In this document: positions 48,361 through 59,880 of the stretch, one piece after another
How positions within the stretch are numbered: the stretch's first letter is position 1
Layout: every line of letters starts with the position of its first letter
Assembly (NCBI GenBank): GCA_038373865.1
Contig: JAXGGA010002173.1
Location: 1 to 64,000 of the forward strand
Reading direction: 5' to 3'
DNA length: 64,000 nt
DNA from: Uloborus plumipes
Taxonomy: Eukaryota > Arthropoda > Arachnida > Araneae > Uloboridae
Program-made: the position numbers and the translations under genes
Notes under the pieces: generated by a model
Told to the model about the DNA's origin: nothing
Databases searched by the model: none
What the model saw: the letters and a program-made list of their open reading frames with translations, nothing else

Positions 48361-49789
48361 CGGAAATTAGTTAAAGGCACAGAGTAGTATAAAGTGCAAA
48401 AATGCGCGTTTGGAGAAATGCCACTTTTTTAGGAAAGTGTTTAATTAATGTATTTTTTGCTGCTATGAAAAATACATAAATGTTTTAAATTTTTATAGTT
48501 TATACATATATTATATAACACTGAAAAGTAAGACAACAAAACTAGTATAATTTTGTACTTTTTCCGGAAAAAATTCTAATGCTCGGTATTATACCAATAT
48601 ATTATATATTTGCGAAACCGTTATCGCGGTTTACTAATTAGAGAGTACAGGAATAGTTTTTTTTTTTTTTTTTTGGTTTATTTAAAATATTTTCTAACAT
48701 CGTCCGATATTTAGTAATAAGTAACGACAACATTTAACCGCCATACGATTACAATATCTAATACGTTTTTAAATGTTTTACAACAATTTCTAATCACCAA
48801 AGGTCTATGCAAATTTTTACTAATTATTTACACCGAAAACAAATTGCGACACAATTTTACCAGATGATTCGTTTCAAGTGCTAACGCCGATATTAATATC
48901 GATATCCCGTTTTCCCGTTTTCACAAATGCCGAATTCCGGAATAGTATATTTTTGGTCCGTTATTGCAAGAACTACTAAAAGCCATTATTTATTTAAAAT
49001 ATTTCCTTGCATTTCGTTCGATATTTAATAACAAATAACGACAGGAATCAGCCGCCATAATATACTATAATACTAAATATTTTGTAACGATTTCTTCCAT
49101 GAAATATCTATGCAAATTTTCCCTAACAATATACACAGAATAAAACGGCGATACAATCTTGCGAGTTACTATTCGATTCGTTTATCTAGTCCTAAAAGCG
49201 AAACTCGTCGTAATTTAATCCATTGTCGTGCCCGATTACTTTGGCTCATTCGAAATATTCAATGAAATGTTCTAAATAACGTCTCCCCAGCATGTTCCCG
49301 GGCAGATTTCAAATCCCGCCATTGCATTCATTCCGAAATATGCTAATTATATCTAAAGGCCCTCAGAATCCCTGGGTAAATAAAGCGAGAGCTTCAATTC
49401 ATGCACTTCGCCGAGCAAATAGGGGGGGGGGGGAGGGGGGAGTTCTGTGATACTTGTCTTTAAACTGAAGGGTTTTCGAATTTCGCAAATGGTATGGCTC
49501 GGGGAAGAGGTAATTAGCATGTTTTTGATTAAATATCGCCGTAAAATTAGCGACCATTTTGAGGGACAATTGCAACACTGTTGATGAATGTTACCGGGGA
49601 ATATATATTTTGAGATTTTCTTATAAAGTGGGGTATTTATTTTGACATTTTATTTCGATAAATGTAGGGAAGTACCAGGTACTAATTGGTGGACTGTTCG
49701 TTGGAAGATCGTCGAAATCTCGAAATTCGTTAGTCTAATTCAGAGGTTTCGAAACTTTTTTCACCTGCAGGCTAATTTGCCTGTATTAG
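48361..49789. other. No recognised gene
   Basis: Unique-looking AT-rich sequence with poly-T at 48658-48676 and a G-run near 49424. It presumably belongs to a following UPF0489 intron if the gene continues to the right. Confidence 0.4.
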
Positions 49790-50910
49790 ACCTGTTTATC
49801 TCGACCCTGCTTATCTCGAAAACCTCTCTATGTCGAAATTTTTCAATTTCCCTGCTTTTACAGGATAAATTTAATGTTTTCTCCCATGTTTATCTCGAAT
49901 GATTTTTTCCGAAAACCTCTATATGGGCGATTCTCTGTAAACTGGTAATTCGCTGTCCGGACTCAGTATTTTAAAACTAATAAAGTGTAATGAAGTAATT
50001 ATCACTCTTAATACAAGTGAAGCATTAATACTTAGTGGCCAAATGTATTTGGAGTGATAACTATTTAATTTTTTTTTCTAGAAATTATCTAAGCGCCAAA
50101 AACACAGTCCCCTGGCTGCCCCAATCCCATAGTCTAACTGTTAAAGATAGTATTTCAAAAAACCTATTAACACTACATAAATTTGGCAATTAATATCTAA
50201 AAATAGAATAATGATGCTATATTTTTCTTATGAAATAAGGTATAATTACGTATTTCTAAAACTTAAAATTGTCATGTAAATTCTGTCCGGAGATTTTTCA
50301 AACAGTCCCCTGCAACAAATTCAAAGCTGTAATACGAAAAATCTATAACTTTTGCAAATTCTTTTCGGCATGAAGTTCAAAGTAATCAGTGTGAATTTGT
50401 CGAAATCGCCGAGAACGGTGTTGAAACGCTACTTTGCTTAGTTTGAGAGCCACATTTGTGATGAAAGTATGCATCAGGGTCGTTGCGAAAACAGTCCTCT
50501 GGGAAGTGATTTTATTAATGTCAATTAATTTAATTATAAAACATATTAGTTATTATGTCCACGATTTGTGCCTAAATTTATAGGTAGTCTCGTAACTAAT
50601 TATGTTCCAATAGTTTTGCAGATATTGCGCAACAAAGAGCAAAAACACAGTCACCTGGCGCAGTCCCCTGCCTAGTTATAATAGGCGGGGGACTTATCCC
50701 CTATCATGATTTATCAGAAAAACATAAACTTCAATTGGCCCTCTTTCAAACCAAAGTAATAGATTCATTTTCTGAGCAATAGTGTTATAATTATACGAAC
50801 ATTTCAAAAAACCGTGCCCGGTTGATTTCGTGTGAAAAATGACGAGTTTACAGACAATCGCCCTTATCTCGAATTTTGACGACTTTCACTTTTGAATTTC
50901 ATCTCCAGCC
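49790..50910 (+). repeat. pogo-style repeat split by another element
   Basis: 49790-49924 and 50864-50910 carry recurring TTATCTCGAAAACCTCT-type phrases and join into continuous sequence if the insertion at 49925-50863 is removed. A diverged relative lies at 60620-60740. Confidence 0.5.
49925..50863. mobile_element. Unclassified TIR element with reiterated ACAGTCCCCTG
   Basis: 939 bp with ends GGGCGATTCTCTGTAAACTG (left) and, reverse-complemented, GGGCGATTGTCTGTAAACTC (right). ACAGTCCCCTGG or close variants recur about five times in one orientation (near 50104, 50303, 50490, 50648 and 50660). No protein seen. A partial inverted copy lies at 52100-52620. The target duplication is unclear. Confidence 0.65.
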
Positions 50911-51639
50911 ACCCTTGTTAATGGTATAACTTGGAGACAAAAATCATCTTTTGCTCAATCATTCAAAGACTATGTTCGTACTGAAAGGTATGCATTAAGA
51001 GACTATTGAGTAACTAATTGAGTTGAGACTATTGAGTAATCGATAGTTTTGCTCAAACTATCGGTGTTTATACCTATCAATAGTTTGACACCCCATACCG
51101 CAGAAGAAATGTTGAATTACTGTTGCATTATTGTTAAATATACCACAGCAATGCATAATAAACCATTCATCCAACAACAATAACTAAACACTCTTGTTAA
51201 ATGAATTATTATTCCATGTTTAAATTTTCAATTCATCGTTTCCTCGCACAATTCTAAGAATTCAGACATTAAATATATCGGCTCTTGAATGAGCAACCCC
51301 CCCCCCACCCCCCATTCAGAAAACCTGAAATGTTTGTTGATGCATCGGGATAGAGCGATTTAAGGGAAGCAATTTCATTCTACTCGTCACTGATTGGTCC
51401 CCCGAGAACAATTTCCATGTTTCAAGAAATTTGTATTGATAGAGTGGAATTCTAATAAATCTCTTTAACGAAGTCTAAATTTCTGCGGCGAAAGTAATTT
51501 CGGTGGGGTGAAATTAGTGTGTCTCAAGATGGCTGGAAAGAATTTATTTTAAGATTAAATCTGGGAAGTTCGTGGTTAGTTGTCGAGAAAGGGGGAAATC
51601 GACAATTGTATGTTTAGCGTTCTGGTTGTGTTTGTGTTA
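50911..51639. other. No recognised feature
   Basis: Includes a small inverted-repeat patch of ACTATTGAGTAA / TCAATAGT phrases at 51000-51090 and a C-run at 51297. Confidence 0.4.
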
Positions 51640-51935
51640 ACCTATTTGTGCCCAAGTTTTTTTCAACAATTTTTTTTTCTGCTTAAAACTCTTACTTGGA
51701 ATGGTTTACATACATTTTAGGCTTAAAATAGTTCGCCGTTGCCGTATTTATTAAGTTACTTAACGTCCTGTTTATGATAGATGTGAGCAAAATACTTACC
51801 TTACCTGACTTTACTTTTGCAAAGTAACATTACAGAAGGCCTCTGTGATCAATTTTAAGCAAATCATTTTAAAATAGCTTAATTCTATGAAAAATAAGTT
51901 CGCAAAAAAAACTTACTTTCTGTGGCTACCCATGC
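51640..51935 (-). repeat. Repeat R1, copy C (empty-site copy)
   Basis: Reverse complement of the repeat at 18978-19255 and 19629-20265. The site corresponding to the piggyBac insertion is intact (TTAA at 51683-51686). Confidence 0.85.
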
Positions 51936-52099
51936 TTGACTGATTTGTCTGAAAATAGCTGTCAATAAATAAACACTGATCCAACTAGTGGTTCTATCTG
52001 GTTTTCTCAAGAAGAAGGACTATTTAACTTGTGAAAAACAGCTTTAGTAAAATGATATACCCATTACAAGTTTTTGTATGCAGTAACTAACAAGCGTCC

Positions 52100-52620
52100 C
52101 GTTTTGAAGCTACTGATCTATTTATTACTTTGGTTCGAAAGAAGGACAATTGAAATTTGTTTTTCTGATGAATCATGACAGGGGAGAGGGGACTTTGTAT
52201 TTTCACTAACTTGCGTAATATTTGCAAAACTATTGGAACATAATTTGTTACGAAACTACCTATACATGTAGACACAAATCATGAACATAATAAATATGTC
52301 TCATAATTAAACTAATAAACATTAGTAAAATCTCTTACCAGAGGACTGTTTTCTCAGCAATTTCGGCGAATTCACTGATTGCGTCAAACTTTGAGACAGA
52401 AAAAAATTTGCAAGGGTATTAGATTTTTTCTTTTGCCGCTTTGAATTTGTAGCAGGGAACTGTTTGAAAAAGCTCCGGACAGAACTTAGATGACAATATT
52501 AAGTTTCAGAAACACGTAATTAGATCTTATTTCATAAAAAAAAATAGTAGCATTATTCTATTTTCAGGTATTAATTACCAAATTTATGTAGTGTAATAGG
52601 TTTTTTGAAATGTTACCTTT
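52100..52620 (-). mobile_element. Partial copy of the ACAGTCCCCTG element
   Basis: On minus, the order of blocks matches 50150-50640 of the complete element, including AAAACAGTCCTCTGG and CTCCGGACAGAA-type phrases. Both termini appear to be missing. Confidence 0.7.
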
Positions 52621-52636
52621 AAGTGTTATACTATAC

Positions 52637-52735
52637 CAGTGGTTCCCAACCTGGGGGAGATCACTCCCGTAGGGGCGATTTGATCCCTCAAAGGGGCGGT
52701 AGATTCTTAAGGGGCGATTGGGGGGCGATGGGTTT
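52637..52735 (+). mobile_element. hAT terminal fragment
   Basis: Starts CAGTGGTTCCCAACCTGGGG, a widespread hAT 5' end. No matching right end or 8-bp duplication was found, so the rest is deleted or lies further away. Confidence 0.55.
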
Positions 52736-53744
52736 TTTTGCAGAGAAAACAGAAGTATTAAAAGGGTAGCGAAAACCGAAATTCTAAACATGTACGAAAC
52801 CAAATGTTCAGAGTTCAGACAATTAATCACAAGTTACGAAAGAAACAAATTTAAATTCAGGAGCTTCCTCCTTGCACCTCGAATGAACATTAGGAAGTAT
52901 TTTGTCATTCATTGTCAATTTTACGAATTTTCAATTCATTTTCTTTCAAATTTTTAGTTTCAATGATTTTAATTCCTCAGATTCCTGTGTAGAAAAAAAA
53001 AAATTCTGGAAAAATGTACATCTGTTTTTTGAAAAAATCATCGACGAAGCGAGTCTTTTTTTTTTTTTTTTGTCATTTATCAAAAGAACAGACCGAAGTT
53101 GTAAAAAATTCCATGTTACCGTGTTTTTCGCGAGCACAATTCTTCAAAACTTCGAAAGGCGTAACATTCATCAGAAAATTTACTTTGTTACATAACCCGG
53201 TCACACCATTTAACTTGTGTTTTAACGGGGTTCAAAAACTTTTTTACGACCTGTAGTTGCATTGAGTAGTCGAACAAGAGCCGCTTGTTTATTTTGCTAC
53301 CTTGTTATGGAATATTTATGAGACCATAGATTATTATACTACAACCAAGAACAGATTAAACCGAGCAAGAAAGAAGGAAAAAAAGTTTGCAAACGACAAT
53401 TACTTTTTTGGATGTTTGCAGAAGCGATTTTCGGTGAAAGTTCGTAGCTTCGTGTTGGCATCAGGTTCGCCGTGTTGTGGAAATGTGCGTGCTTGGTGGA
53501 AGTTCCGAAGAGTGCCCAAGCAGATGGAGTTTCTGATCGAACCTGTCGGCTTGTCTTTTCGTGGGTTAGAAGTTCATCTTCTCTATATTGGAAGACATCC
53601 GCTGCGTGTTTAAGCGAAGTTTTAGAGTCCGTGAGTCCGAAATAAGCTGCTGTAAATCTTAGATTTCTTTTGACAGTGTCGTAAGACTCATTTCTTCGAA
53701 ACCAAAAGGCTTAAGCCGGAAAATTAATCTAAGATCTATAGTGC
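52736..53744. other. No recognised gene
   Basis: Open frames overlap here on both strands. The 103-codon plus frame at 53302-53613 is the most even in composition but matches no family I recognise and has no paired splice sites I would trust. Confidence 0.4.
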
Positions 53745-54050
53745 TGCTCTCAGGGGGCACCGAACTAAAATATTTGGGAGGGGGAAAATTATTAATTTGA
53801 CGAATGAAGTTCCAACTTTACCGAAGTATAAAATACAAGCATGCACAGCACATATGTGGTACATGCATAACACTTAGTGGGAAAAAATATTAAGCATCTT
53901 TTAAAAAACAATTCTGAAAACAAAAAAGAACAAATAATCTCAATGTTGCAATATTATCGCCAAATTGCCGAATCGTCAGCAAATTGTGCCGAATACGGTA
54001 AATATTGGGAGGTCCCAGTGACCTCCCGTGACATCCCATCGGGGCGCTCC
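53745..54050 (+). repeat. Interspersed repeat with conserved hairpin, copy 2
   Basis: Opposite-strand relative of 18716-18985. Contains GGGAGGTC-CCAGT-GACCTCCC, with the same stem and a different loop. Confidence 0.65.
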
Positions 54051-54129
54051 TGGCTGCTCTGGTAAATTGACGTCAAACATTGACAATATTCACTTCTTTT
54101 TTTGGGTAATAAGGAATGTTAACTGAATA

Positions 54130-54338
54130 CATTGTAAAAAATATGTGTTGCTATTGCAGTATAATACGGCTACTTTTATAGTAATAAACTGAAAAAAAAA
54201 TGCTAATTTTACAGTAGTACACTGTAAAATTGCTAGTTTACAGTAATAAACTGCAAAATTGCTAGTTTTACAGTTTATTACTGAGCATTTTTAAACTGGG
54301 ACATCTGCTGCCAGTATTATACTGTTGTTTTTACAATA
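54130..54338. mobile_element. MITE of the TTTACAGT family, copy 2, interrupted
   Basis: Begins CATTGTAAAAAATATGTGTT after TA and shows the family's alternating TTTACAGTTTATTACTG units. It is broken at 54338 by the Tc1-like transposon; MITE-like sequence continues after 55558 for about 40-60 bp. Confidence 0.7.
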
Positions 54339-55556
54339 CACTGAAGTGACAAAAGTCATGGGATAGCAATATGCAAATTTTCAGATGGCAGTAGCATCGC
54401 ATAGAACAGGTATAAATGCGCAGTGCTTTTACAGAGCTTTCATTTCTGTTCAAGTTATTCATGTGAAGAGGTTTTAACGTGATGATGACCGCACGACGTG
54501 AATTAACAGACTTTGAACGCGGAATGTTAGTTGGAGCTAGACGCATGGGTCATGCCATTTCGGAAATCGTTAGAGAATTCAACATTCCCAGATCCACTGT
54601 GTCAAGAGTGTGCCGAGAGTATGAAATTTCAGGCATAACATCCCACCATGGACAGCGCAGTGGTCGACCGCCTGCACTTAAAGATCGAGACCGGCGACGT
54701 CTGCAAAGAGTCGTAAATTCTAACAGACAAGCAACACTGCGTCAAATCACCGTAGAAATCAATGTGGGACGTACAATGGACGTGTCTGCTAGAACTGTGC
54801 GGAGAAATTTGAATTTCTTGGGCTATTCCAGCAGAAGACCGACTCGAGTGCCTTTACTGACAGAACGACATCGCTTGCAGCGACTCTCGTGGGCACGTGA
54901 GCATATCGGTTGGTCCCTAGATGAATGGAAAACCGTGGCCTGGTCCGATGAGTCACGATTTCAGCTGGTAAGAGCCGATGGTAGGGTTCGAGTGTGGCGC
55001 AGACCCCACGAAGCCATGGACCCAAACTGTCAGCAAGGCACTGTTCAAGCTGGTGGTGGCTCCGTAATGGTGTGGGCTGTTTTTTCATGGCATGGACTTG
55101 GTCCTCTAGTGCGACTGGACCGAACATTGACTGGAAATGCTTATGTGCAGCTACTTGGAGATCACTTGCAGCCATTCATGGACTTCATGTACCCAAACAA
55201 CGATGGGATTTTTATGGATGACAATGCGCCATGTCACCGGGCCACAACTGTTCGCAATTGGTTTGAAGAAAATTCTGGACAATTCCAACGAATGATTTGG
55301 CCACCTAGATCGCCCGACATGAATCCCATTGAGCATTTATGGGACACCATCGAGAGGTCTGTTCGTGCCCAAAATCCTGCCCCATCAACGCTTTCACAAT
55401 TATGGACGTCTATCGAGACAGCATGGCTCAATATTCCTGCAGAAGACTTCCAACGACTTGTTGAGTCCATGCCACGTCGAGTTGTTGCACCTCGCCGGGC
55501 AAAAGGAGGGCCGACACGATATTAAGAGGTATCCCATGACTTTTGTCACTTCAGTG
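54339..55556 (+). mobile_element. Intact Tc1-like transposon (DD36E)
   Basis: 1218 bp with perfect 27-bp TIRs starting CACTGAAGTGACAAAAGTCA, flanked by TA at 54337-54338 and 55557-55558. It contains one intact transposase gene on plus. Perfect TIRs and an intact frame suggest recent and possibly current activity. Nested in a TTTACAGT-family MITE. Confidence 0.95.
54482..55525 (+). CDS. Tc1-like transposase, DD36E type
   Basis: 347 residues from the first in-frame ATG (a GTG just upstream is not needed) to TAA. N-terminal paired-like DNA-binding region: helix-turn-helix ISEIVREFNIPRSTVSRV near residues 27-44, a GRPP hinge near 62, and a second HTH near 87-113. Catalytic triad: D156 in WSDESRF, D247 in FMDDNAPCH, E284 in NPIEHLWD. 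There are 36 residues between the last two acidic residues, against 34 in classical Tc1, which is the spacing of the DD36E (Incomer) group. No stop or frameshift. It cuts and pastes the element by binding the TIRs in the nucleus. Confidence 0.93.
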   Translation: MMTARRELTDFERGMLVGARRMGHAISEIVREFNIPRSTVSRVCREYEISGITSHHGQRSGRPPALKDRDRRRLQRVVNSNRQATLRQITVEINVGRTMDVSARTVRRNLNFLGYSSRRPTRVPLLTERHRLQRLSWAREHIGWSLDEWKTVAWSDESRFQLVRADGRVRVWRRPHEAMDPNCQQGTVQAGGGSVMVWAVFSWHGLGPLVRLDRTLTGNAYVQLLGDHLQPFMDFMYPNNDGIFMDDNAPCHRATTVRNWFEENSGQFQRMIWPPRSPDMNPIEHLWDTIERSVRAQNPAPSTLSQLWTSIETAWLNIPAEDFQRLVESMPRRVVAPRRAKGGPTRY

Positions 55557-55716
55557 TATAATGCAGCTAATTTTATGATAAAATTGCTCCTCTGTATAGT
55601 GCTCCTCTGGTAAGCTGACCTCAGATATTTACAATGCTTCCTTCTTTTTCGGGTCCCCCGTTAGACCCTGTGACAACCCCTTGATAAACTTAACAGAATT
55701 CAAAAATATATATATA

Positions 55717-56378
55717 CAGGGTGTCCACTCCTATCGTGGCCCAATAGCTAATTTCTAAACCGTTAGAGATAAGCATATAGTTCATTTTGGGAAAAATCTC
55801 TAAATTACGAAAGTAATTTGGGCTACGAAACGTTTTTCAAAAAAATCAAATTTTGAAAGAGTTACGAAACTTACAGCCCCCCAGTCCTATCAATCATCTT
55901 TAGTATAACATTCTTGACACTGTAACGTTTAAAACTGAAAAAAAAAATCACTCTTCTACGACAAAAATTGACCGAGTTATGACGTTTTGAAAAATCAAGA
56001 TTTTGAAGGACGCATACGGTCCCTTAAGCGAACTCTCGATGAAATCATGAAATAATGTAAAATCTTGATTTTGCAAAACGTCATAACTCGGTCAATTTTT
56101 GTCGTAGAAGAGTGATTTTTTTTTTTTTTTTTTTTTGAGTTCTAAACGTTACAGTGTCAAGAATGTTTTACTAAAGATGATTGATAGGACTGGAGGGCTG
56201 TATAAAAGTTTTAATTCCCTAACTCTTTCCAAATTTGATTTTTTTTTTTTTTTTTTGAAAACCATTTCGTAGCCCAAATTTCTTTCGTAATTTAGAGATT
56301 TTTTCCAAAAAGGACTATATGCTTATCTCTAACGGTTTAGAAATTAGCTATTGGGCCACGATAGGAGTGGACACCCCG
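55717..56378. mobile_element. Foldback element with ~290-bp arms
   Basis: 662 bp flanked by TA. Ends CAGGGTGTCCACTCCTATCG and, inverted, CGGGGTGTCCACTCCTATCG. Nearly the whole element is palindromic: the left arm runs to about 56003 and the right arm starts near 56061, leaving a spacer of under 60 bp. Non-coding. T-runs near 56117 and 56238 have expanded in the right arm only. Confidence 0.88.
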
Positions 56379-56602
56379 TATAAATATAAGATTGAATTTA
56401 CAATAAGTTTTAAATTACAGATCAAGGTTGAGTTATTATATTTTTAGGAGTTATTCAGTGAAATTGGTATTTACCTGGTATTTACCAGCTACGAAGACAA
56501 TAGATGAAACGACGTTTATTGAATACAACTAGATCAATGAGCACTATTTAGACTGCACAAGGATAAAAAAAGTTCCGAAGGATATATTCTACTGTCTCCA
56601 TA

Positions 56603-56844
56603 CCGCAAAAAAAAGCTATTGATTTTACAGTATAATACTAACAGCAGAGGTTACAGTTTAAAACTGTTAAATGCACTGTAATAAACTGTAAAACTAGTAA
56701 TTTTAGTTTTTATTACTGTAAACTAGCAATTTTCAGTTTACTACTATAAAATTAGCAATTTTACAATTTATTACTGTAAAATTACTGTGAAATTAGCTGC
56801 CCTGTATTATATTGTTTAAACAACATCTATTTTTGAGATGTGTG
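56603..56844. mobile_element. MITE of the TTTACAGT family, copy 3
   Basis: 242 bp between TA dinucleotides, starting CCGCAAAAAAAAGCTATTGA, with the family's internal TTACTGTAAA alternation. Ends are diverged compared with the copy at 4308. Confidence 0.7.
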
Positions 56845-56879
56845 TATTTTTTTAATGTTTTTTTTTCTTTTTTGCACAA

Positions 56880-57271
56880 ATTTTCTAATTATATTTATTT
56901 ATTTTTTTTACACTACAAAATTATTTTCACTCAACGTCTGGTTGATTTTCAAGGAACCTCAATCGAGTAAATAAACCCGAAAAATGAATGTACTCAATGT
57001 GTCACGTTGCACTCTTTGAGTAAACTGCAAATTAGACGATTTTCATTGCGGTTTTTTCCCCTTTCTGTTTTTTTTTTCTTTTCTTTTCTTTTTTCATAAC
57101 TTTTATAGAATAATGTATACAATTTCTTTTTTTGCACGCTACTAAATTCCTTTCACGTAACGTCTGATTTATTTTCGGTCGACTTCAACCGAGCAAACAA
57201 ACCCGAGAAATGAGTATCCATTGTATCACGTTGTACTCTTTGAGAACTACAAATTTAACGATTTTCATTGC

Positions 57272-57331
<60 letters not shown>

Positions 57332-58175
57332 TGTGTGTCTTTCCTTTCTTTTCTCCTTTTTAATAGCTTTTGGAATTATAATTATAATTACAATTTCTTT
57401 TTTTTTTTTTTTCACACTACAACATTCCTTTCACTCAACGTCTGATTTGTTTTCAGAGGACTTCAACAGAGCAAATAAACCCGAAAAATGAATATTCATT
57501 GTGTCAGTTGCACTATTTGAGAAGTACAAATTTGACGATTTTCATTGGGCTTTTTTTTTCCTTTTATTTTTACTTTTTCTTTTCTTTTTTTTTCATAACT
57601 TTTGGATTCATATTTACAATTACTTTATTTGCCACTTTTAAATTCCTTCCACTCAACGTATTATTTGTTTTCGGGTTACTCCAACCGAGCAAATAAACCC
57701 AAAAAATGAATATTCATTGTGTCATGTTGCACTCTTTGAGAATTACGAATTTGACGATTTTCATTGCGGTTTTTTTTTTCTTTTCTTCTTTCATAACTTT
57801 TTGATTTATATTTACAAATTCTTTTTCTGCACACTTTAAAATTCCTTCCACTTAACGTATTTTTTATTTTCGGTCGACTTCAAACGAGAAATTAAACCCG
57901 AAAAATGAACATTCATTGTGTCATGTTGCACTCTTCGAGAACTACAAATTTGACAATTTTCATTGCTTTTTCTTTTTTTTTTTTCCTTTTTCTTTCTTCT
58001 ATTTTTCATAACTTCTTCATTTATATTTGCATTTTTTTTTTTTCTGCACACTTTAAAATTACTTCCACTCAACGCATTATTTATTTTTGTGGGACTCCAA
58101 CCAAGCAAATAAACCCGAAAAATGAATATTCATTGTGTCACGTTGCACTCTTTGAGCACTACAAATTAGACGTTT
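56880..58175 (+). repeat. Tandem array, about 200-280-bp units
   Basis: Six units share CACTCAACGTCTG, CAAATAAACCCGAAAAATGA, ATTCATTGTGTCA and GTTGCACTCTTTGAGAACTA blocks. Unit starts (at AACGTCTG or AACGTATT) are near 56934, 57159, 57438, 57655, 57854 and 58072. Length differences come mainly from a poly-T/TTTC tract, which reaches about 47 T at 57272-57318 followed by (GT)n. Open frames here are low-complexity products of the array. Confidence 0.85.
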
Positions 58176-59275
58176 GCGAGCAGCCTTTTCACCGACCTTA
58201 TCTCACCGCATTGTCTAAAATAAGTGCAGATTTGACAAGTTAATAACATTTCTTCACTTTACTTCATTCTCCGAAAAGGCAAAACAATCGCGTTTCTAGT
58301 AGAAAATCAAATGATTCCGCTTTTGACATTAATGCTTATTTATTACTTAGGCATTGGGCGGGCAATTTTATTTCAATACAATTAGAATTTTACAGCTATT
58401 CTCTTTACCTGCGATAAATCAAAAAAATCGTCCGCATTTGTAGACGAAAAGAATATTTTGCAACTTATCTGCATTGGAGAATTTAGAGCATAAAAGCATT
58501 TTTGATCTCAATTTCATTTTATGTTGCGATTTATTAAGACGTTAGGGTTGCCATAATTTATATTTGCTCCAACTACATACCCTCATCGTAATGATTGGAG
58601 GTGGGGGAGGGAAATGGTGTGCCTTCATCTTTTAGTCATACTTAACTAGATTTTTTTTTATCTTTTCGTAGATCTAATTTTTAAGCAGTTCTTTTGTGTT
58701 ATGCTCAAAATTTAAATTTAAAAGAAATCAGCCGTAATCATAATGGAATACTAAATTGAAAATGAGAGCCTCTTTGGACTAATGTATGACTACTTGAGAA
58801 ATGTACTCTGATTTTTTTGTTTAAATAATGATACTCATTAAAAATATGCACTATCTGAAAAAAAATTCGATTTTCAAAAAAAAAAAAAGATTAGTTTTGT
58901 GAATTTCCAAAAAATTTTAGCAAAAATTACAGCAAGTGTCTTGCGTTATTTGTTGCAACCGATGATCCCTTCTGGGTTCCATTCTAAAAAATCCTGCTTG
59001 TATTCATCAAAACACATGAAACATTATATGTATCACTTTTGGCCTCCTCATACACTGTTAAAACTGCGAGTTGCACGTGGCACTTTTCAGAGTGAAACGT
59101 TGTAACACTAGCGAGACCCCAAAAGGGTGCTACTTGACTTCCTGTAGCACTCTGGAAGCTGCCATATGGGGGGTATCCATAAGCGATATAACGTATTTCG
59201 TAGTAATATAACTGTATTTATATTCGGGAAAAATAATATTCATTATACAGAGGTTTAAGATCACAAAACATGTCT
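58176..59275. other. No recognised gene
   Basis: Unique-looking AT-rich sequence. The 68-codon frame at 58899-59105 is not recognisable. Confidence 0.4.
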
Positions 59276-59283
59276 TCTACCAC

Positions 59284-59872
59284 CACGGGCGGCAAATAAG
59301 GGGGGCAAGAGGGGGCGGTCGCACCCCCAAATATTTTTCGCAGACATGTTAAAACTGGTAAATTCAATTTATGTATAACACAAATCAATAATCGCGTTCA
59401 AAAGGAACTAAAATAGCTAGTTCAATTTTCAACAAAAATTAATAAAGCTCATCCTCAAACATATTCTCGATGATGATTATTTCTAATAAGAAAGGAATCT
59501 GAAAAGAATGTTCTGATACAAGTCTAACGGGACAAGAAAGGATTTTCAACTTAAGCTGTTTGGGAAATAGCACAAGACATTGGGAATCGATGAAAAAACC
59601 TCTTCTTTTTGACTCTAAACATTGCAGATTATAACTTGACTGAAAGTTAAAAACTAATTACTGATCAAAACATTTTGTGTGATAACTAATTACAAGATAA
59701 TTTTTCGCTTTGGTTATAAAAAATTAAATTGTTTCGTACCTCCAATTTTTCTAAATATTAAATACATTCTAAGATGCTTCTCTTTTCACCAATATGTATT
59801 TTGTTCCATACGGAGGTACTTCATATTTAAAAAACTCGCCCCCTCAAACGAAATGCTGAAATGCCGCCCCTG
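59284..59872. mobile_element. hAT element, TSD TCTACCAC
   Basis: 589 bp flanked by exact TCTACCAC (59276-59283 and 59873-59880). Ends CACGGGCGGCAAAT and, inverted, CAGGGGCGGCATTT. No transposase recognised. Confidence 0.85.
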
Positions 59873-59880
59873 TCTACCAC

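Noticed and set aside
52637..53250. Complete hAT element
   Set aside because: Only the left end is clear; the sequence near 53245 does not pair with it and no 8-bp duplication was found.
53302..53613. 103-codon plus-strand frame
   Set aside because: No recognisable domain, no supported splice sites, in a repeat-rich area.
57185..57491. Poly-Lys / poly-Phe open frames on both strands
   Set aside because: Products of the poly-T and (GT)n tract in the tandem array.
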